64,000 nt of DNA, taken from assembly GCA_002205965.3 (NCBI GenBank), contig NADL03000114.1, forward strand, positions 1 through 64,000, read 5' to 3'. Origin of the DNA: Kappaphycus alvarezii (taxonomy: Eukaryota; Rhodophyta; Florideophyceae; Gigartinales; Solieriaceae). The stretch's first letter is position 1. Each line of letters opens with the position of its first letter. The translations under genes were made by a program, and so were the position numbers. Positions 9,801-21,769 of the stretch are shown piece by piece. The notes beneath the pieces are model-generated. The model made no database searches. It saw nothing but the letters and a program-made list of their open reading frames with translations, and had not been told where the DNA came from.

Positions 9801-10808
9801 CGAAAAGTAGTGCAGTGAATGTCATATATTCACAAATGTAACCACCTACATGTAAGAAACAAAATACACCACGGAAGTACAAAAGTACTTTAATGGCACC
9901 TTTATACAAAGGCAACCCCTCAATGTAGGAAAAACACAGTTCCTCCCCTATTATTCCGCCGGCATAACGTCTTCAGTCGATTTGGGGTGTCTCAAAACTA
10001 TAGGTATGAACGGATATATCTTTTAAGGTTGAAAGACTCTAAGCGTTTCCCACTATACCACGCAGGTATCCAGTTTAGACAGTTTCCAAACATTTGAAGC
10101 CAAATAGTATTTAAGACACTGACTAAATTCTTCCCGGTAAACTTGAAGCCATCTAAACTCAGCATCACGTAACACATCCTTCGCTCACTCAACTCTGAAG
10201 TGTACACAATGTCAGTACGGCAGATGCCGCATCGCTGGGCATAAAACTCAAGTTAGACTATTGGCAGCCGATCTGTCCAAAGCTGTACGCCATCTTGTTG
10301 TAGGGCACAGGTCACGAGTAGTAGATCTTCAGCGCCCAACCATTAATGCTGTAGGATCTCATGGCGGATGAAGTTCCTGTACGTTACCTTGTTAACTTCT
10401 TTCCCGGTCGTTTTAACCAGTCATGACCTTCAAATACGAACTTCCTTGAACGCGCTCGGACTTGTAAAGCGTACGAGGTACGAAAATCCACTTTCTTCTA
10501 GGAAAAAAGGGGAGTCTGGTGCCAATTTGGGGGATTTATGTGTTGCAAATCTGAGGGAATGATGTTTATTGTACTTTGTAGTCTAACAAATCTAACGGTG
10601 GTAGTCCAAATGGAGTTTTGGTGAGACGGGAAGGAGAAAAAAGCAAAGCTTCTGCACCTCCTTGACGTTTAGACAAAACAGAAGATCAAACAAATTCCGG
10701 TGTCTGTTCTGGAATGAAAGTACCCGAGTACCTACGTCTTTGTCATGGAGGCGAAAGCGAATGCGGATACAAGGAAAATGGGGAGCTTTTTCAGAGCCAG
10801 AATGGTCA
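9801..10808. other. unassigned interval
   Basis: Only short frames without recognisable domains are seen. A word near 10010 (GGATATATCTTTTAAGG) weakly resembles an RLE tail. Confidence 0.3.
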
Positions 10809-10866
10809 GATATCACAGCTTGCTCGGCGTTTCCACGCATGGAAACGCCGACCAAGCTGCGATATC
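10809..10866. repeat. near-perfect hairpin, 26-bp arms, 6-nt loop
   Basis: 10809-10834 pairs with 10841-10866, with two mismatches and a loop of ACGCAT. Both outer ends are GATATC. The right arm runs into an RLE C-terminal coding fragment. Confidence 0.85.
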
Positions 10867-10910
10867 TAATACCGCATGCCTTCTGGCCTGCATTTACCAG
10901 TCAATATAGT
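10845..10910 (+). mobile_element. RLE protein C-terminal fragment
   Basis: One frame reads AAISNTACLLACIYQ, the same end as other RLE copies (AAVMSNTACLMVGL in the copy at 61865-62120). It is very short and joined to the hairpin. Confidence 0.45.
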
Positions 10911-11279
10911 CATAGAGTCACGGAGGTAAAGACTCTTTTCTTTTTTTCCTTTCCTTCTCTCCAAACTACGCTTAAATTCCCCCCGCTAGAGGTGTCAGAA
11001 GACGAAGTAATCTACCTTGTCATTCCTCTTTTGTCGGAATGGCGTGCTAAGGTGTGAAAGCGGTTTGGCATTATTGTTTAAGACATACCCAGAATTTACG
11101 AGTTTCAGTGGCTTTTTGGAGTCTGGAGTATATTGGATTTTCACTCACTCTTTAGCATCCGGCATTGCCACAGAAGGGTGCAAATTCTACTTCCTTTAAT
11201 TTCGAAGGGAATTATAGTTATGTGCCGCCTCATTGGTCGCATCTGTCAATATATATATCCTTATTGCGGTCCATTGTAC

Positions 11280-11445
11280 TTAAAACCGCTGCAAAGTTAA
11301 AGTTAAGGAGATACAAGACGTTATAGCCATGAATACCAGGTCCCGACTGCTTCCACTGCCAATAACCTCTCTTGGCGGGTGGCAACCGGACGCATTCGTG
11401 GTGTTGACATACGTGGCTAGGTACGTTTCCGTACGATAAATGTAG
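11280..11445 (+). mobile_element. RLE endonuclease-tail fragment
   Basis: A plus frame reads LLPLPITSLGGWQPDAFVVL and then TYVARYV. It matches the segment LVPITISTLGGWHPDAYRVL of the RLE-A copy at 48850-51060. It is a short remnant. Confidence 0.6.
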
Positions 11446-11461
11446 ACAAATATGGATTTAT

Positions 11462-12140
11462 ATTCAGGAGAAGAGATATTCAGAACCAATTATCCAAGAA
11501 GGAGGTGCTTCCAGCGACAAAATTGCAATCGCAATATAGTTGAGTGAACAGAAAGATGTGGATAAGGATGAAAAACTAGAGGGCTACAAGCGAATATTGA
11601 AAGGGCAGGTTTTACCACCCATACTCCGTGACCGGCGTAAGAAAAACTATTCTTGGGTCTGGAGTTGACTCTCAAATTCTTAGCTCCTTGGGACTGACTT
11701 GAACTTGTTTCCCAACTCGCTTAAACTCTCCAAGAGGGGTTAGTTTTAACGGCTAATGTAGACTTTTTGGCTAAACTGAGAGTCTCAAAAAGAACGTGCA
11801 AAGTAACATAAAATTCATTAGAGGGAATCCTGTGAAGGAGAGAGACTATTAGAAGATATTTCTTCTAGGTAAATATCTAGGTACCGTGCCCACGCCAGCC
11901 AGCCATCGGTCAGAGGGGGAAATTGATGCCGCCATTATACAAGTTTGTCAGAGTCACTCTTGGTATCACCTAAAATCTTGGCGTGTAATAATATCTGCAA
12001 ATGCCAGCGTGTCAAAAAAAACCAGCCCAAGGATTTTATCACATTCATCTAAAATAAAAATATCTCTAAAATTCAGGTACTGTAAAATGTCTTGCAAATT
12101 CATATACTGTTTCCGAAATAAGCCCTCTTCTATAATTTTT
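11462..12140 (-). repeat. gypsy-3 3' LTR
   Basis: The reverse complement aligns with 2525-3224 along its length. The tail half is clear (GGGACTGACTTGAACTTG here is the reverse of CAAGCCAGTCCC-containing sequence in gypsy-2), and the head half near 12030-12140 is more diverged. Confidence 0.75.
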
Positions 12141-12149
12141 ACCGGGCCT

Positions 12150-12560
12150 GAGCTTGGTGGACATTACGCCCTCACTCTCATGACGATCGTCCTGGGTCCT
12201 CATTGTTCTTCTTTTGGTTCCTTTAATGTTTGTTGTTTTTTCCAAAACAGAAGTCCTTTCAAATGGATAAGGATGCAGCTGATTGCAAACATAATTTTCC
12301 AAAAAGGAAGTTCGCATCACTGGTGTTCATCTTCGTACCATGTCTCTATATTTAGATTTGATAGACTGAAGGTGGGGTTTCTTTTTTCGTATCTCTTCCA
12401 AATCTCCCATAAGTGAGGAAATATATGTGTTTCGCGAAATGGTCTGAAATATTCCGAGAAGATGGATGCCAATAAGAAAAAACACACCCAAAAAAACAGA
12501 ATTTGGCCTCGGTATGACAATTTAGGTCCGTGTAGATCTCTAAAACATAAATTGATGCCT
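12150..12560 (-). pseudogene. gypsy-3 copy of the extra ORF
   Basis: Across two minus frames, 12564-12352 (SDHFAKHIYFLTYGRFGRDT) and 12320-12066 (QLHPYPFERTSVLEK), the order and words follow the 149-aa ORF at 8383-8832. A shared accessory protein is the simplest reading. The frame is broken between the two parts. Confidence 0.5.
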
Positions 12561-14550
12561 CCATGAAATGATTATGAAACCGGTAAAAACTTTACATCAT
12601 TTGCGTCTTCGGAAATATTGCGCAGCCAAAAAAATACTCTCTTTCTACCAGCCGTATATGGGCATCGGGCGTGCCTATGAAGAATATTTATGAGATTAAT
12701 ATGCTGCGTAGTCTTAGAGGATTTTTTTGCCAAGCGGTGATGGACATCTTTCTTTTAGAATACCATCTTAAGTGCCTTATGATATGTCATCAAATTGAAT
12801 TTTTCGAGCGAAAACAAGTAGACGGGAAAACTTTTCAACGCGAAGGCAACAGCTAGTGCTTCTTTTTCCGCAAACTAAGTATCTCTTTTCCGCATCATTT
12901 AGGGTACGACCTGCGAACTGAACAGAGTACAGCCTTAAGTTTTCATTCTCTTGGTGTAAAATTTCACGAAGAGACCGTTCTGAGGCATATGATTCCACAA
13001 TAAATTACCTCCTGAAATCTGGATACATGAGTACTAGAAGAGCACATAGCTCATCTTTGAAGTTCCTTGAATGCAGCTTGCATTTCATCGATCCATAAAA
13101 ACTTTCCCTTCATCGTAGTGCTGACATTTAGCCGTGCTGCTGTGTTGGCTGAGGGTTTGACAGTTCTTCGGTATTATGAGGCTAGACCTATGAAGCTCCT
13201 AATCTCCGTATGTGGAGCATGCCTTGGTGCCAGCTTAAGTTTTTGTCGTTTTCTTTCGTTTATCCTCAAGTACCTTTTGATGGACAGTATGATCAGGTAT
13301 TTGCACAGAGGCTTTCGCAAAGAAGCATTTTTCAACTTATTTTGCAGGTAATAAATGTGCCAGTACACTAAAAGACGACATTTATGTGTATATAGTCTTC
13401 GAAAATATCAAAACATCATTTATATATACTTTCACAGGTCAAAGTACATCCAAACGTAATTAATAATTCCTTAAGAGATAGCTGCTGCATTCATAAAGCT
13501 GAATGGAATCATGTCGAAACTGAATTTACCAATTTTGCTGCTGAAAAATAACTTTTTCTGCAACTCTCATCCAGAATAACTTGCTAATACCCAGTTTACA
13601 CGTAAAGTGATGTGAAATCTTTCCCTTCCTTCAAGGCCTCGAAAACGTCTTCCATATTTAAATATCGAATCAGTTTGGTATCATTTTATTGATTCTGCTG
13701 ACAGACGTCGACACAAGAACGAAATTTATCACCTTTTCTAGTGCAAACAAATACATAATTGACCATTGAGACTAAATTAGATGAAAGATCATTTTAAAAC
13801 TTATTTGAAACGTTTTATGAGATAAACAGGTCTTTTTGGCGGCTTAAGTCTATTTATATGATTACTTGGGTACATATTGGTACTTTTGAATGATTTAGAT
13901 ACTGGTGCACTCGCATGCGTAAACCAGAAACGCTCCATGCAAAAAAGTTTGAAGATTTTAGTATGTCGGATATTTTCATTAATGTCGGAGCGGGGAGATG
14001 CTGCATTTTCCTTCCATTTATGTAATCTTACGTTCCTTTTCTTTTGATTGCTATCTTACCTAATTAGAAGGATATCTTCTGATGTGTCCATATTTTTAAA
14101 TGTGGATTTCGGAATACTTTTATTCTCTTTCCAGATATATTCAACGTTCATATTTTCAATGCTGTCCTTTCATTTAATATTATCGAAAAAACACAATCAG
14201 GTCCCAAATTTTCCCTAGAATTTCAGTCGTCGTCTGTGTCTAACTCTTAGCTATAATCATCCCATGCAATGTTTAGTACTCATCAAGTTTACCTTTTTCC
14301 ATTTCCGAAAGTACTGGTTGGTTCTCAATATTCATTCTCACAGCTAGATTTGAAATATCCACTGTTCTTTTCTCTTTAATCTTTCATATGTATGATGTTG
14401 TGGAATGTTTGGGGCGTTTTTAAGATTCTGCCGTCAATATGAACTGAAACAGTTGGGTAACGCAAATAATTCACGCCCCACGTTTTTCTATGGTAGTGCA
14501 GCCATGTTTTGCATCAAAAGGTAGATTAGGCGTAACAAGAAGGCTTCGAG

Positions 14551-14998
14551 CCAGACATTTAGGCACGCGAGTGACATAGCCCATTATCCTAAAGATGTCA
14601 AGCATATACTGGGGGATAGCTGAATCGAAAATTTTAAAATCACAGACTCAAAACGATTTCATTTTACTGTATCAGACGAGATGCGTAGTACCCAGTTAAC
14701 TTGCATGTTAGCGTTCGCTAGCACTTCTGTTTTTCGTCTTTAGTTATGTGGGAAGAAAAATATTGCATAATTTTGCGTCTTTCCTACAGCCATGTGCATT
14801 GTTTTTCATTGCTAATTTTAGAGCGAAGCCTCATAATATTCCTTGAGTGGTTTTCTGTGTTTCAATGCCCGCATGAAATTGTTACTGCTGAGGTATTAAT
14901 AATATTTCCTCATAGCTAGCACTAAAAGAATGGTACCTCAAATATTATTTCCAGACTAGGGTTCCAATAGAGTATGTGAGAGCACAAATCCCCTACTT
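14551..14998. other. unassigned interval with a dispersed repeat
   Basis: 14581-14640 (CATTATCCTAAAGATGTC through ACTGGGGGATAGC) recurs in similar form at 61553-61620. No coding function is recognised. Confidence 0.4.
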
Positions 14999-15406
14999 AT
15001 GGTTAAAAAAGGAAGGAAGAAGTCCTTAATTGGCATTGAGTATAAATATTTGCCTTTACAGAGAAGTTCCACAAGGCTAATCTCCCCCGCTAAGGCCAGT
15101 GAGCATTGCTTAACGCAGAGTCAGGTTCGAAATTTTGGTACTGCAGAAAGTGGAAGCAGTTTAGCTATTGAGGAGATAGAGGCACCGTTGCTTATAATAA
15201 CGAGAACCTATCTTCAGAAGAGTTCCGCGCAGCTAATTCTAATCAAGACATTCAAAGCTTCGAAGAAAGTTATGAGGGAACTTCAAACCAGAATCCTTCA
15301 ATTAGCTCACTTCTCTCCAACCGAAGTGATTGAGCCTATCCTTTTAGAATTAGTTACTGGAGAAGTCACTCAACTTTCACGCCCACTGCTCTCCATCGTT
15401 GGTTAA
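14999..15406 (+). CDS. hypothetical ORF, 135 aa
   Basis: An open frame from a real ATG (MVKKGRKKSLIGIEYKYL) to a stop at 15404-15406. It is Lys/Arg-rich at the N-terminus, with an amphipathic Leu-rich C-terminal half (RILQLAHFSPTEVIEPILLE). I recognise no domain and see no second copy in the window. It lies between gypsy-3 and an RLE-C fragment, so it may be an exon, a remnant or chance. Confidence 0.22.
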   Translation: MVKKGRKKSLIGIEYKYLPLQRSSTRLISPAKASEHCLTQSQVRNFGTAESGSSLAIEEIEAPLLIITRTYLQKSSAQLILIKTFKASKKVMRELQTRILQLAHFSPTEVIEPILLELVTGEVTQLSRPLLSIVG

Positions 15407-15479
15407 CGTCGAATGTACAGCTTTAGTTGCTCGCAACGACTATATACTTGGGTAAATAGTGGTTCCATTTTCCGTTGGT

Positions 15480-16165
15480 ATCACTTTACCTTATAGTCTA
15501 CCCATGGTGGTTGGAAGTATCTTGATGCCTTCGCGGACTCTTGTGTCGTCAGGCACTGGCCAGTGAATCCCCTAAGCGGCTCACCTGCAGCTATGGGCCT
15601 GGGAGAATTGTTTTTCTTGGCCATCGATGTGAAAGATGCACCGCCTATCTTAGGAAAAAGCCCAAACCGAGCCCTTCCAACTGCCACATATTCGAAGCGT
15701 ATGGACATTTTCATTCACGCTGCTTACAGGCTTCACAGTACTGATGTAGACCTTGTCGCTACTCTTGCCCACCCCTCCTCTCCCCGCCTCATCTCGCCAA
15801 GTGCAGCTACCGCAGGTGGTGCCCCTCTACTCACAGAGCGCGGAAAAAAATGTTATTACGGCGATTTCTGCGACTAAAACGATATCCTCCTCTCCCTTGT
15901 CGTGATTGAAATCTATAGTGCCTTGGGCGACGACGTCCAGAGTGTTTTCCACCGCCTTGCTTCCTTCACTGCTTCCCGTTCCGGTTCCTTACCTCAACAA
16001 GAGCTTCGAGACTTCCTTACTCGATTTGCGTTTAGTATCCAAGTAATGCAAGCGCGACAACTTTCTTTCAGACGCCTGCATTTATAGCTAATTTCTGAAA
16101 ACCCTCCACACGCTTCTGTGCAATACTGTGCAACTCGTAAAGATTTACCACACAACGTATTCGCT
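15480..16165 (+). mobile_element. RLE-C LINE-like element: endonuclease and 3' end
   Basis: Frames at 15563-15877 and 15902-16087 encode most of a restriction-like endonuclease domain. YSKRMDIF resembles the usual RP-ADI motif. TDVDLVATLAHPSSP carries the DV block. After one in-frame stop comes NDILLSLVVIEIYSALGDD, then a helical tail ending TRFAFSIQVMQARQ. The PD-(D/E)xK fold nicks the target for reverse transcription in R2/CRE-type elements. The RT part is absent (5' truncation). The 3' UTR with CACGCTTCTGTGCAATACTG matches tails at 32900-32990, 38590-38690 and 47440-47540. Confidence 0.7.
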
Positions 16166-16843
16166 ATCATTTCTAATGTAATTTCGCCTTCCTCAAACCC
16201 CCTTTTGGTTCTCAGCCTTCAGAGCTCCCACATTATACACATCCCTATTCCTCCGTTATCTTAGCATAGCTACTGTAAGTTTTTTCGTGTTTGCAAAAGA
16301 GGCTCAATTTATCAAAGGCCAAGCCTACCATGCACCGATTTCAGGCGCACATTTTCTTTAGCCTCGTCAAAGATTCTTAATTTCCGATCTCTCTCTGTTC
16401 TGTTCGAGTAATTATTTGCACTTCAGCTGTAGCGCATCGTAAATATTGCTGCAAAATGTAAAAGCAGTGCTCATGATTGCAAGTGGGTGTTTATCATTAT
16501 CTAACTTGTTACCCGAAATAGTTTCCTAGTTTTGTAGTGGCTCCTTATTCGATTACAGTTGAAAACCATCGCAGAGCTACGAAATTGAAGCTCCTTATGA
16601 AACACCTTGATCCGTACCGTGCACTTGCTCAGGAAGTTGCAATTATTGTAAGGAGAGAGACACGACAGATATTGGGAATGGACAAAAACAGCCTGTCCAG
16701 ATATTCGCTCAGTCCAATTCATGACCTGGCGTCAATCGTGAAAGCATAGATCAAAGCTCTCCATGGCTAGCGCATATGGTAATACAACAAGAAAGGAGAG
16801 TTTGTAGTCTTGGATGGTTTTGGGCAATTTACTGGGACTTCAC
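16166..16843. other. unassigned interval, left flank of copia-3
   Basis: An open frame of 70 codons (16537-16749) has no recognised domain. The sequence joins 23734 if copia-3 is removed, which would place it downstream of the AT-hook gene. Confidence 0.3.
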
Positions 16844-17231
16844 TGTTAGAATTAGAATATGTTTTTGTCAGGCGGACAAAAACAACAGACAGTACTTCCA
16901 ATTCATTACGTATGATGACTAGAATTGGTATATTTTAGATTAATTTGCTGTGCTTTATACTGTCAGTTAGGCTATGCAACTGTATTGCATTTTGTCGGCT
17001 AGTCTACAGTATACTCCTGACCCGGGCACCTCAGGCAAAGTAATCTACAGTATAAAGAGAGTAATGGTGTTGCATTCTGCACACCATCACCAAAACCATC
17101 ATCAACTAACAAAACGACGACAACAGCAAAACTTGTGTGCCTCCTTCCCCCCATTGTTGTGTTCCGTATAGCACAAACCAATTTGTCGAGATTCGGCGCT
17201 CGCCCGCGCTCATATCCGGGGCGAAACCACC
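16844..17231 (+). repeat. copia-3 5' LTR
   Basis: It matches 23319-23728 nearly base for base, apart from the extra segment in the 3' copy and a few substitutions. Confidence 0.92.
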
Positions 17232-18500
17232 TTCCGGAATTTAGCTTTCGCTCTCCCCGCTCTGCTGACTTGAATCGTATTGCCTCCGCATTGCTGCTTT
17301 GAAAACGTTTGGTGCTTCTCCGCTTTTTTTTTTGCTATGGTCGGTATATGGTTACTGGTTTAGTTTAGCTTTAGTCTTGGTGTTGGTATCGTTTTTGGTC
17401 TTGCTTCCGCTCTTGGTTCCTCTTTATTGTCTGAAGTGCCTGGTAATGGTCTAAGGTGCTGGTTCTGTGCTGTGTTTTATCGCCTTGGTCTTTCTACTCC
17501 TACGTTGTCTCTTGTTATGTTCTGGCTGTGGTTCTACGTGTTCTTGGTATTGGTTGGGAATATACTTTGCTCGCTCGTTGTGGTTGGCTACTTTGTCCTT
17601 GGAATCTGTTGCTACATTTCCTTAACCTTTGTTTCTTTTTGTTTTAAGCTCTAGCTTGCTTTGGTCATCTAGCTGTTCTAGGTATCACTGCAGGGTATCC
17701 TATAAATGGTAAGTTAACCTTAGCTTTTATTGCAGGTAAAAAAAAAGGTATCTAACATACTGATTAGTGGGTTTCTACATATTTTCTACGCTACGTGACC
17801 ACCTGGAGGACGTCTTTGGTTCAGAGCCTGACTCTGACGAGTAACATAACGTGGCCCCTGCTCTCATCGATCACGAGACAGTGAGCGACGCCGGAAAAGT
17901 ACCGGGGAGAACTTTTTTTCTCCCCTACGTCAACGCTCGGTGACAATCTCCTCTCCAGCACGGTAACAATGGTAGTAAATTTAGACACCGCCCGCCTGCC
18001 TTCCGGACGACCTGTCACCGCGGCTTTCTCTTCTCTTACTTCGCCTCCTCATGCACCGCCTTCTACCGCTGCCTATCTTCCTGCTCCTCCACACCCACCG
18101 TTCCGAATCCCAAGGCTCCCAGTCCCTACAACGACGCCCGCAGCTCCGCGCGTCCGTGCTCCCAGTTCTCGTAAGCTGAGGCCGATAGACGAAGGGCTTT
18201 CGCACCACATCTACCGCGTAGCGAACGATTGCATCAAAAAAAAGAAGAAGGGCAAGACACGTCAAAGCCATTCCGAGACTTGCGACCGAAAATTTTCATC
18301 TCACCTACAGCTCAACGTCTACAAGAAAGGTAAGGCCACATTTACAAGGTCTGAAACTTGAAAACCGAGGAGTTTCCACTGCGAGTTGTAATATCATATT
18401 CACAACAAGCTTGACGCTGATCGTCATATTCTCACCAAGAAGCACGTCAGGAACGAGCGACTCCGCTTAGGACTTATTTGAATAGTTCCAACCCCCTCAA
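17232..18500 (+). other. copia-3 leader and possible gag N-terminus
   Basis: 17232-17960 has no coding signal I recognise. 17969-18361 is an open frame of 130 codons with a Pro/Ala-rich segment and a Lys-rich end (DCIKKKKKGKTRQ). It could be the start of gag, but I see no homologous motif. Confidence 0.3.
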
Positions 18501-18538
18501 TACATCCTAAAGACTAAATTACTCTACATCAGGAACCG

Positions 18539-19830
18539 TTGAAAAGGGGCACCTCAATATATGTCACTCTGGAGTATATCCATAAATGCTTTAACGCATA
18601 TAAACCAATTTCCCCATCACATTGTAACACTGAAGGTGCTCTTTCTTTTCACATCAATGCCGACCCGCAACCTTCGCATATAGACGCGATAATTGGCCTC
18701 CGCGAAGATCTCTCCGTGGAAATCATTTACAACACAGAATTTCTTTCTGGCCCTGTGGTACTGTTCAGGCTTCTCCGCGACTACTTGCAACTAAAGGGCT
18801 GGAGTACACTCAGCATCCAGAAAATTCGCGTATTTCCTGGGAATCCCATCAATGCTTTATCGTCGGAACAGGATAAACGAAGCATATGCCGTACTCGCTA
18901 GTGCGAAAAGACATATGAAGTCCATTCAACTTCAAGTTAATGAAATCTCGCTATGCTGACGATTCGAGGGTTGCTCACACCTTGCAACTCGTTTCAAATA
19001 CGCGGAAAAGTTTACAGGTAAACTTGGTGAGGATTCAACGAATACATATCCAACTACCTCGATGCCACCACGGATTATGAACTCCCTAACGATAAGAAGT
19101 TGCAATACTTCCATAACGTTTTCGAAGGTGAAGCGAAACGGTTCTACCGTGAGCATATCTCTGGGCGCTGTGAAATTTTTCGGAAGGGTAGCTATTATGA
19201 GGGAAGAATACAATAGTTCTACCCGTCAGAATCGAATTTAAACACCTTCAAAGCTTAAGACTTTCCGCTGTAATCGAAAGCAAGCGTTGTACTGTGCCTG
19301 AGGCGTTGGAAGAACTAAGGGAGACAATCACCAAATTTGCTCCGCAAGGTCCCCCGCAGCACAGGTCTGAGGAAGACAAAGTCGAGTACCTCTATAAGGC
19401 TGTCGTTGGTGCGCCCTGGGCTAAACATCAATCGCAAATGCTCTATCGGCAAAACCCCAGTGGAATTTCAACAGCTGTACACTTCTCTGATTCAAGTTGG
19501 TTGATAAATCAAGAAGAGATTGAAGGAAACCAGAGAGATTCCAAAGCTCCTGTTCGTTCGGAACCCTCATTGAGACCGAACGCACCTCCGACAATTCCGA
19601 ATATTCCGGTCTCTACTTCAACCACGGAACATATGGTAAGCCCCGTAAACCAGGATCGCGTTCGTCTGCTCCCGCGTCATATCTACGCCGTCAAGAACAA
19701 TCCAATCGTTCCAATGGCTATCGTAAGGATCACCCGGCAAAAATGGTCTTGACCGCTTCGGAAATGTTCGCCGGTGTAACAATTGTGGAGACAAAAATCA
19801 TTTCATTCGAGAATGCCCTATGTCTCGGAA
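18539..19830 (+). pseudogene. gag: copia-3 gag (broken)
   Basis: The frame 19294-19752 includes EEDKVEYLYKAVVGAPWAKH, a word typical of copia gag in fungal-type elements. It is followed by a linker and, in a shifted frame near 19762-19820, a CCHC zinc knuckle CNNCGDKNHFIREC that binds element RNA. The upstream frame 18539-18901 probably belongs to the same protein. Several stops and shifts break the gene. Confidence 0.65.
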
Positions 19831-20269
19831 TGTCATGAATAATGTCAGCAATGCATTAAGCAGAAATCCAGGTCGTGCTAAATCCTCTTCGAACTATGTC
19901 AACAAGTCGAAGATGCCATGTTTAGTGATAATGAGGACGCAGAAGATCCGTTCAACGACACTGAGGAGAAAATTGACTGCTCCAATGAAGATGAAGGAAA
20001 TAATGTCCCAATGAGCAAGAAATCCCAGTTACGGCTGAAAATGTTCACGATGACATCATGGAATCCTATACGGAGATCTTTGATGTAGACTTTGGTCCTG
20101 AAATTTTTTAAGAAACAGTAAATCACCCTCCCGTATGAAAACGTTTTCATTCGGTACAGCTCTCAGAAAAGTAGGACTCCATCTAGAGTCGATATAAGTT
20201 CTAACTTCAGTCGACGTATCCAATTCATCAAAACACACTTCCCCATGATGTTTTCTTGACTGATGCAGA

Positions 20270-20750
20270 AACGGTTGCCTTCCACAGAAAATGAGCCTGA
20301 AAGGGCAAACGGAATGGCAAGGGGCATGCATTGACTCTGGTGCTCAAAGAACAGTCATTGGTCTTCAGCAAGCCCGTGCGTATTGTAGATTCATGGGTAA
20401 TAAATTCAAGATGAAAAAAAGCAGAAACCTATACAGGTTTGGACAACACGTTCAGCGTGCTATCGGCTCGATTGGTATTCTGATCCCTCTGCCATCTCCT
20501 ATATCTTTCAGGTTGATGTCGTCAATTCAGATATACCATTCTTGCTTGGACTTGACACACTTGACAGGATACAGGTTTATTTCAACAACGTGGAAAACAC
20601 TATGTGTAATCCAGTCCTGCAATGGAAGATGCCTGTTGTTCGCAAAAATGGTCATGCTTACCTTCTATGGAACCAAAGTGTCATCAACTTTACCCATAGC
20701 GAGCTGACTAAACTCCATCGAGGTTTCCTCACCCTTCCACTGAAAAATTA
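20270..20750 (+). pseudogene. pol: copia-3 protease and pre-integrase domain
   Basis: ACIDSGAQRTVIG (about 20328-20360) is an aspartic protease active site with intact DSGA. In the next frame (20542-20754), FTHSELTKLHRGFLTLPLKN matches the GAG-pre-integrase segment with its conserved His. The frameshift lies between them, near 20540. Confidence 0.7.
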
Positions 20751-20784
20751 TTGAATCTTCTCAAAAAGGCCCGACCGGAAGAGT

Positions 20785-21600
20785 GTGATGCTAATACGAA
20801 ACAAATCCTCGAAAAAATTCGCGACATTGCGATATTGTCAACGTCTTGGTCCTACTCCCATTCGCTTCAAGGTATCCATGCAAGATACAGATGAACTGGT
20901 TTTTGGTGACGAACTATCTCTAGATTTAATGTTTATCAACAATCAACCAGTCCTCCATGTTATCGATACAGCCACTCATTTTTCAAGCGCCGTTTTCTTA
21001 GACCCGAGCTCAGGATACAATCAGAGTGTTGAAGGAATCTGGCTTGCTTTTCTTGAGGCCTGGTGTCTAAAGTACTCTGGATACCCTAATCAGATTCGGA
21101 CCGACGCAGGATCAGTATTTAACTCTCCCCGATGGAAAGACATCTTGAATGGATGTGGAATCAAACTTAGAATTTCTGGTGTTGAAGCCCATAACTCTCT
21201 CGGTATAGGGGAACGACTTCATGCTCCGCTACGCCGTATCTTTCGAAAGGTTCATCGAATGTACCCCCACATCAGAAAGGAGCTTCTCCTCGAGATTGCT
21301 AACAAAGCATGAATGACACCATTGGAAAATGGTTTAGTCCCTTCATTTCTGGTATTTGGAATCCAACCGAGGTTCCCAGTTTTAAACTCAAACTACCCCA
21401 GCAAAGTGAACGCATGAAAATTATTGCCGATGCCATGATGGAAATGAACACTATCATTGCAGAAAGACGCATTACAACTGCGTTAAGTAGTAATGTCCTT
21501 CTGCTTCGGACAGAGTTTACTATCCGGTGACGAAGTCTCATCTTCAGAGAGAAAGAGAAGGAATGGATAGGCCCTTATACAGTTATCGATTTCCATGACA
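20785..21600 (+). pseudogene. pol: copia-3 integrase
   Basis: The frame 20785-21312 carries the core: first Asp in DELSLDLMF, then VLHVIDTATHFSSAVFL, second Asp in RTDAGSVFN, and Glu in GIGERLH. There are 35 residues between the second Asp and the Glu, the D35E spacing. All three catalytic residues are in one open frame. The downstream region (about 21520-21590) contains KEWIGPYTVIDFHDKIVHV, an SH3-like C-terminal domain. A frameshift at about 21310 ends the reading frame. Confidence 0.8.
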
Positions 21601-21769
21601 AAATTGTTCATGTTCAAAGGGGAAATTCACCGATTCAACGTTTCAACACACAACAAGCGAAACCGTACTTTCGCGAAATTAGGGAAGAAGTTGTCGACCC
21701 TTCGAATTCTCCACCCTCTGAATTCTATCAAACTATGTTGAAACCATTCCGTTCTCAAAAAACCCCCTA

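Larger units (their letters stand above)
11462..14550 (-). mobile_element. gypsy-3: truncated relative of gypsy-2
   Basis: Read on the minus strand, landmarks occur in gypsy-2 order. The protease-RT linker is at about 14550-14390 (matching 4985-5040, including ATATTGACGGCAGAA). An RT connection fragment is at 13368-13174 (APHTEIRSFIGLAS). RNase H is at 13000-12777 (VQFAGRTLNDAEKRYLVC). The extra ORF remnant is at 12560-12150 and an LTR at 12140-11462. The gag end and 5' LTR are missing. Many stops and indels indicate an old copy. Confidence 0.8.

Noticed and set aside
17427..17654. Hydrophobic 75-aa frame in the copia-3 leader
   Set aside because: T/G-rich low-complexity sequence produces Leu/Val/Phe/Cys in all frames; no conservation is visible.
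18104..18361. Basic host protein around KKKKKGKTRQ
   Set aside because: It lies within copia-3 between LTR and gag; more likely a gag N-terminus or chance than a host gene.
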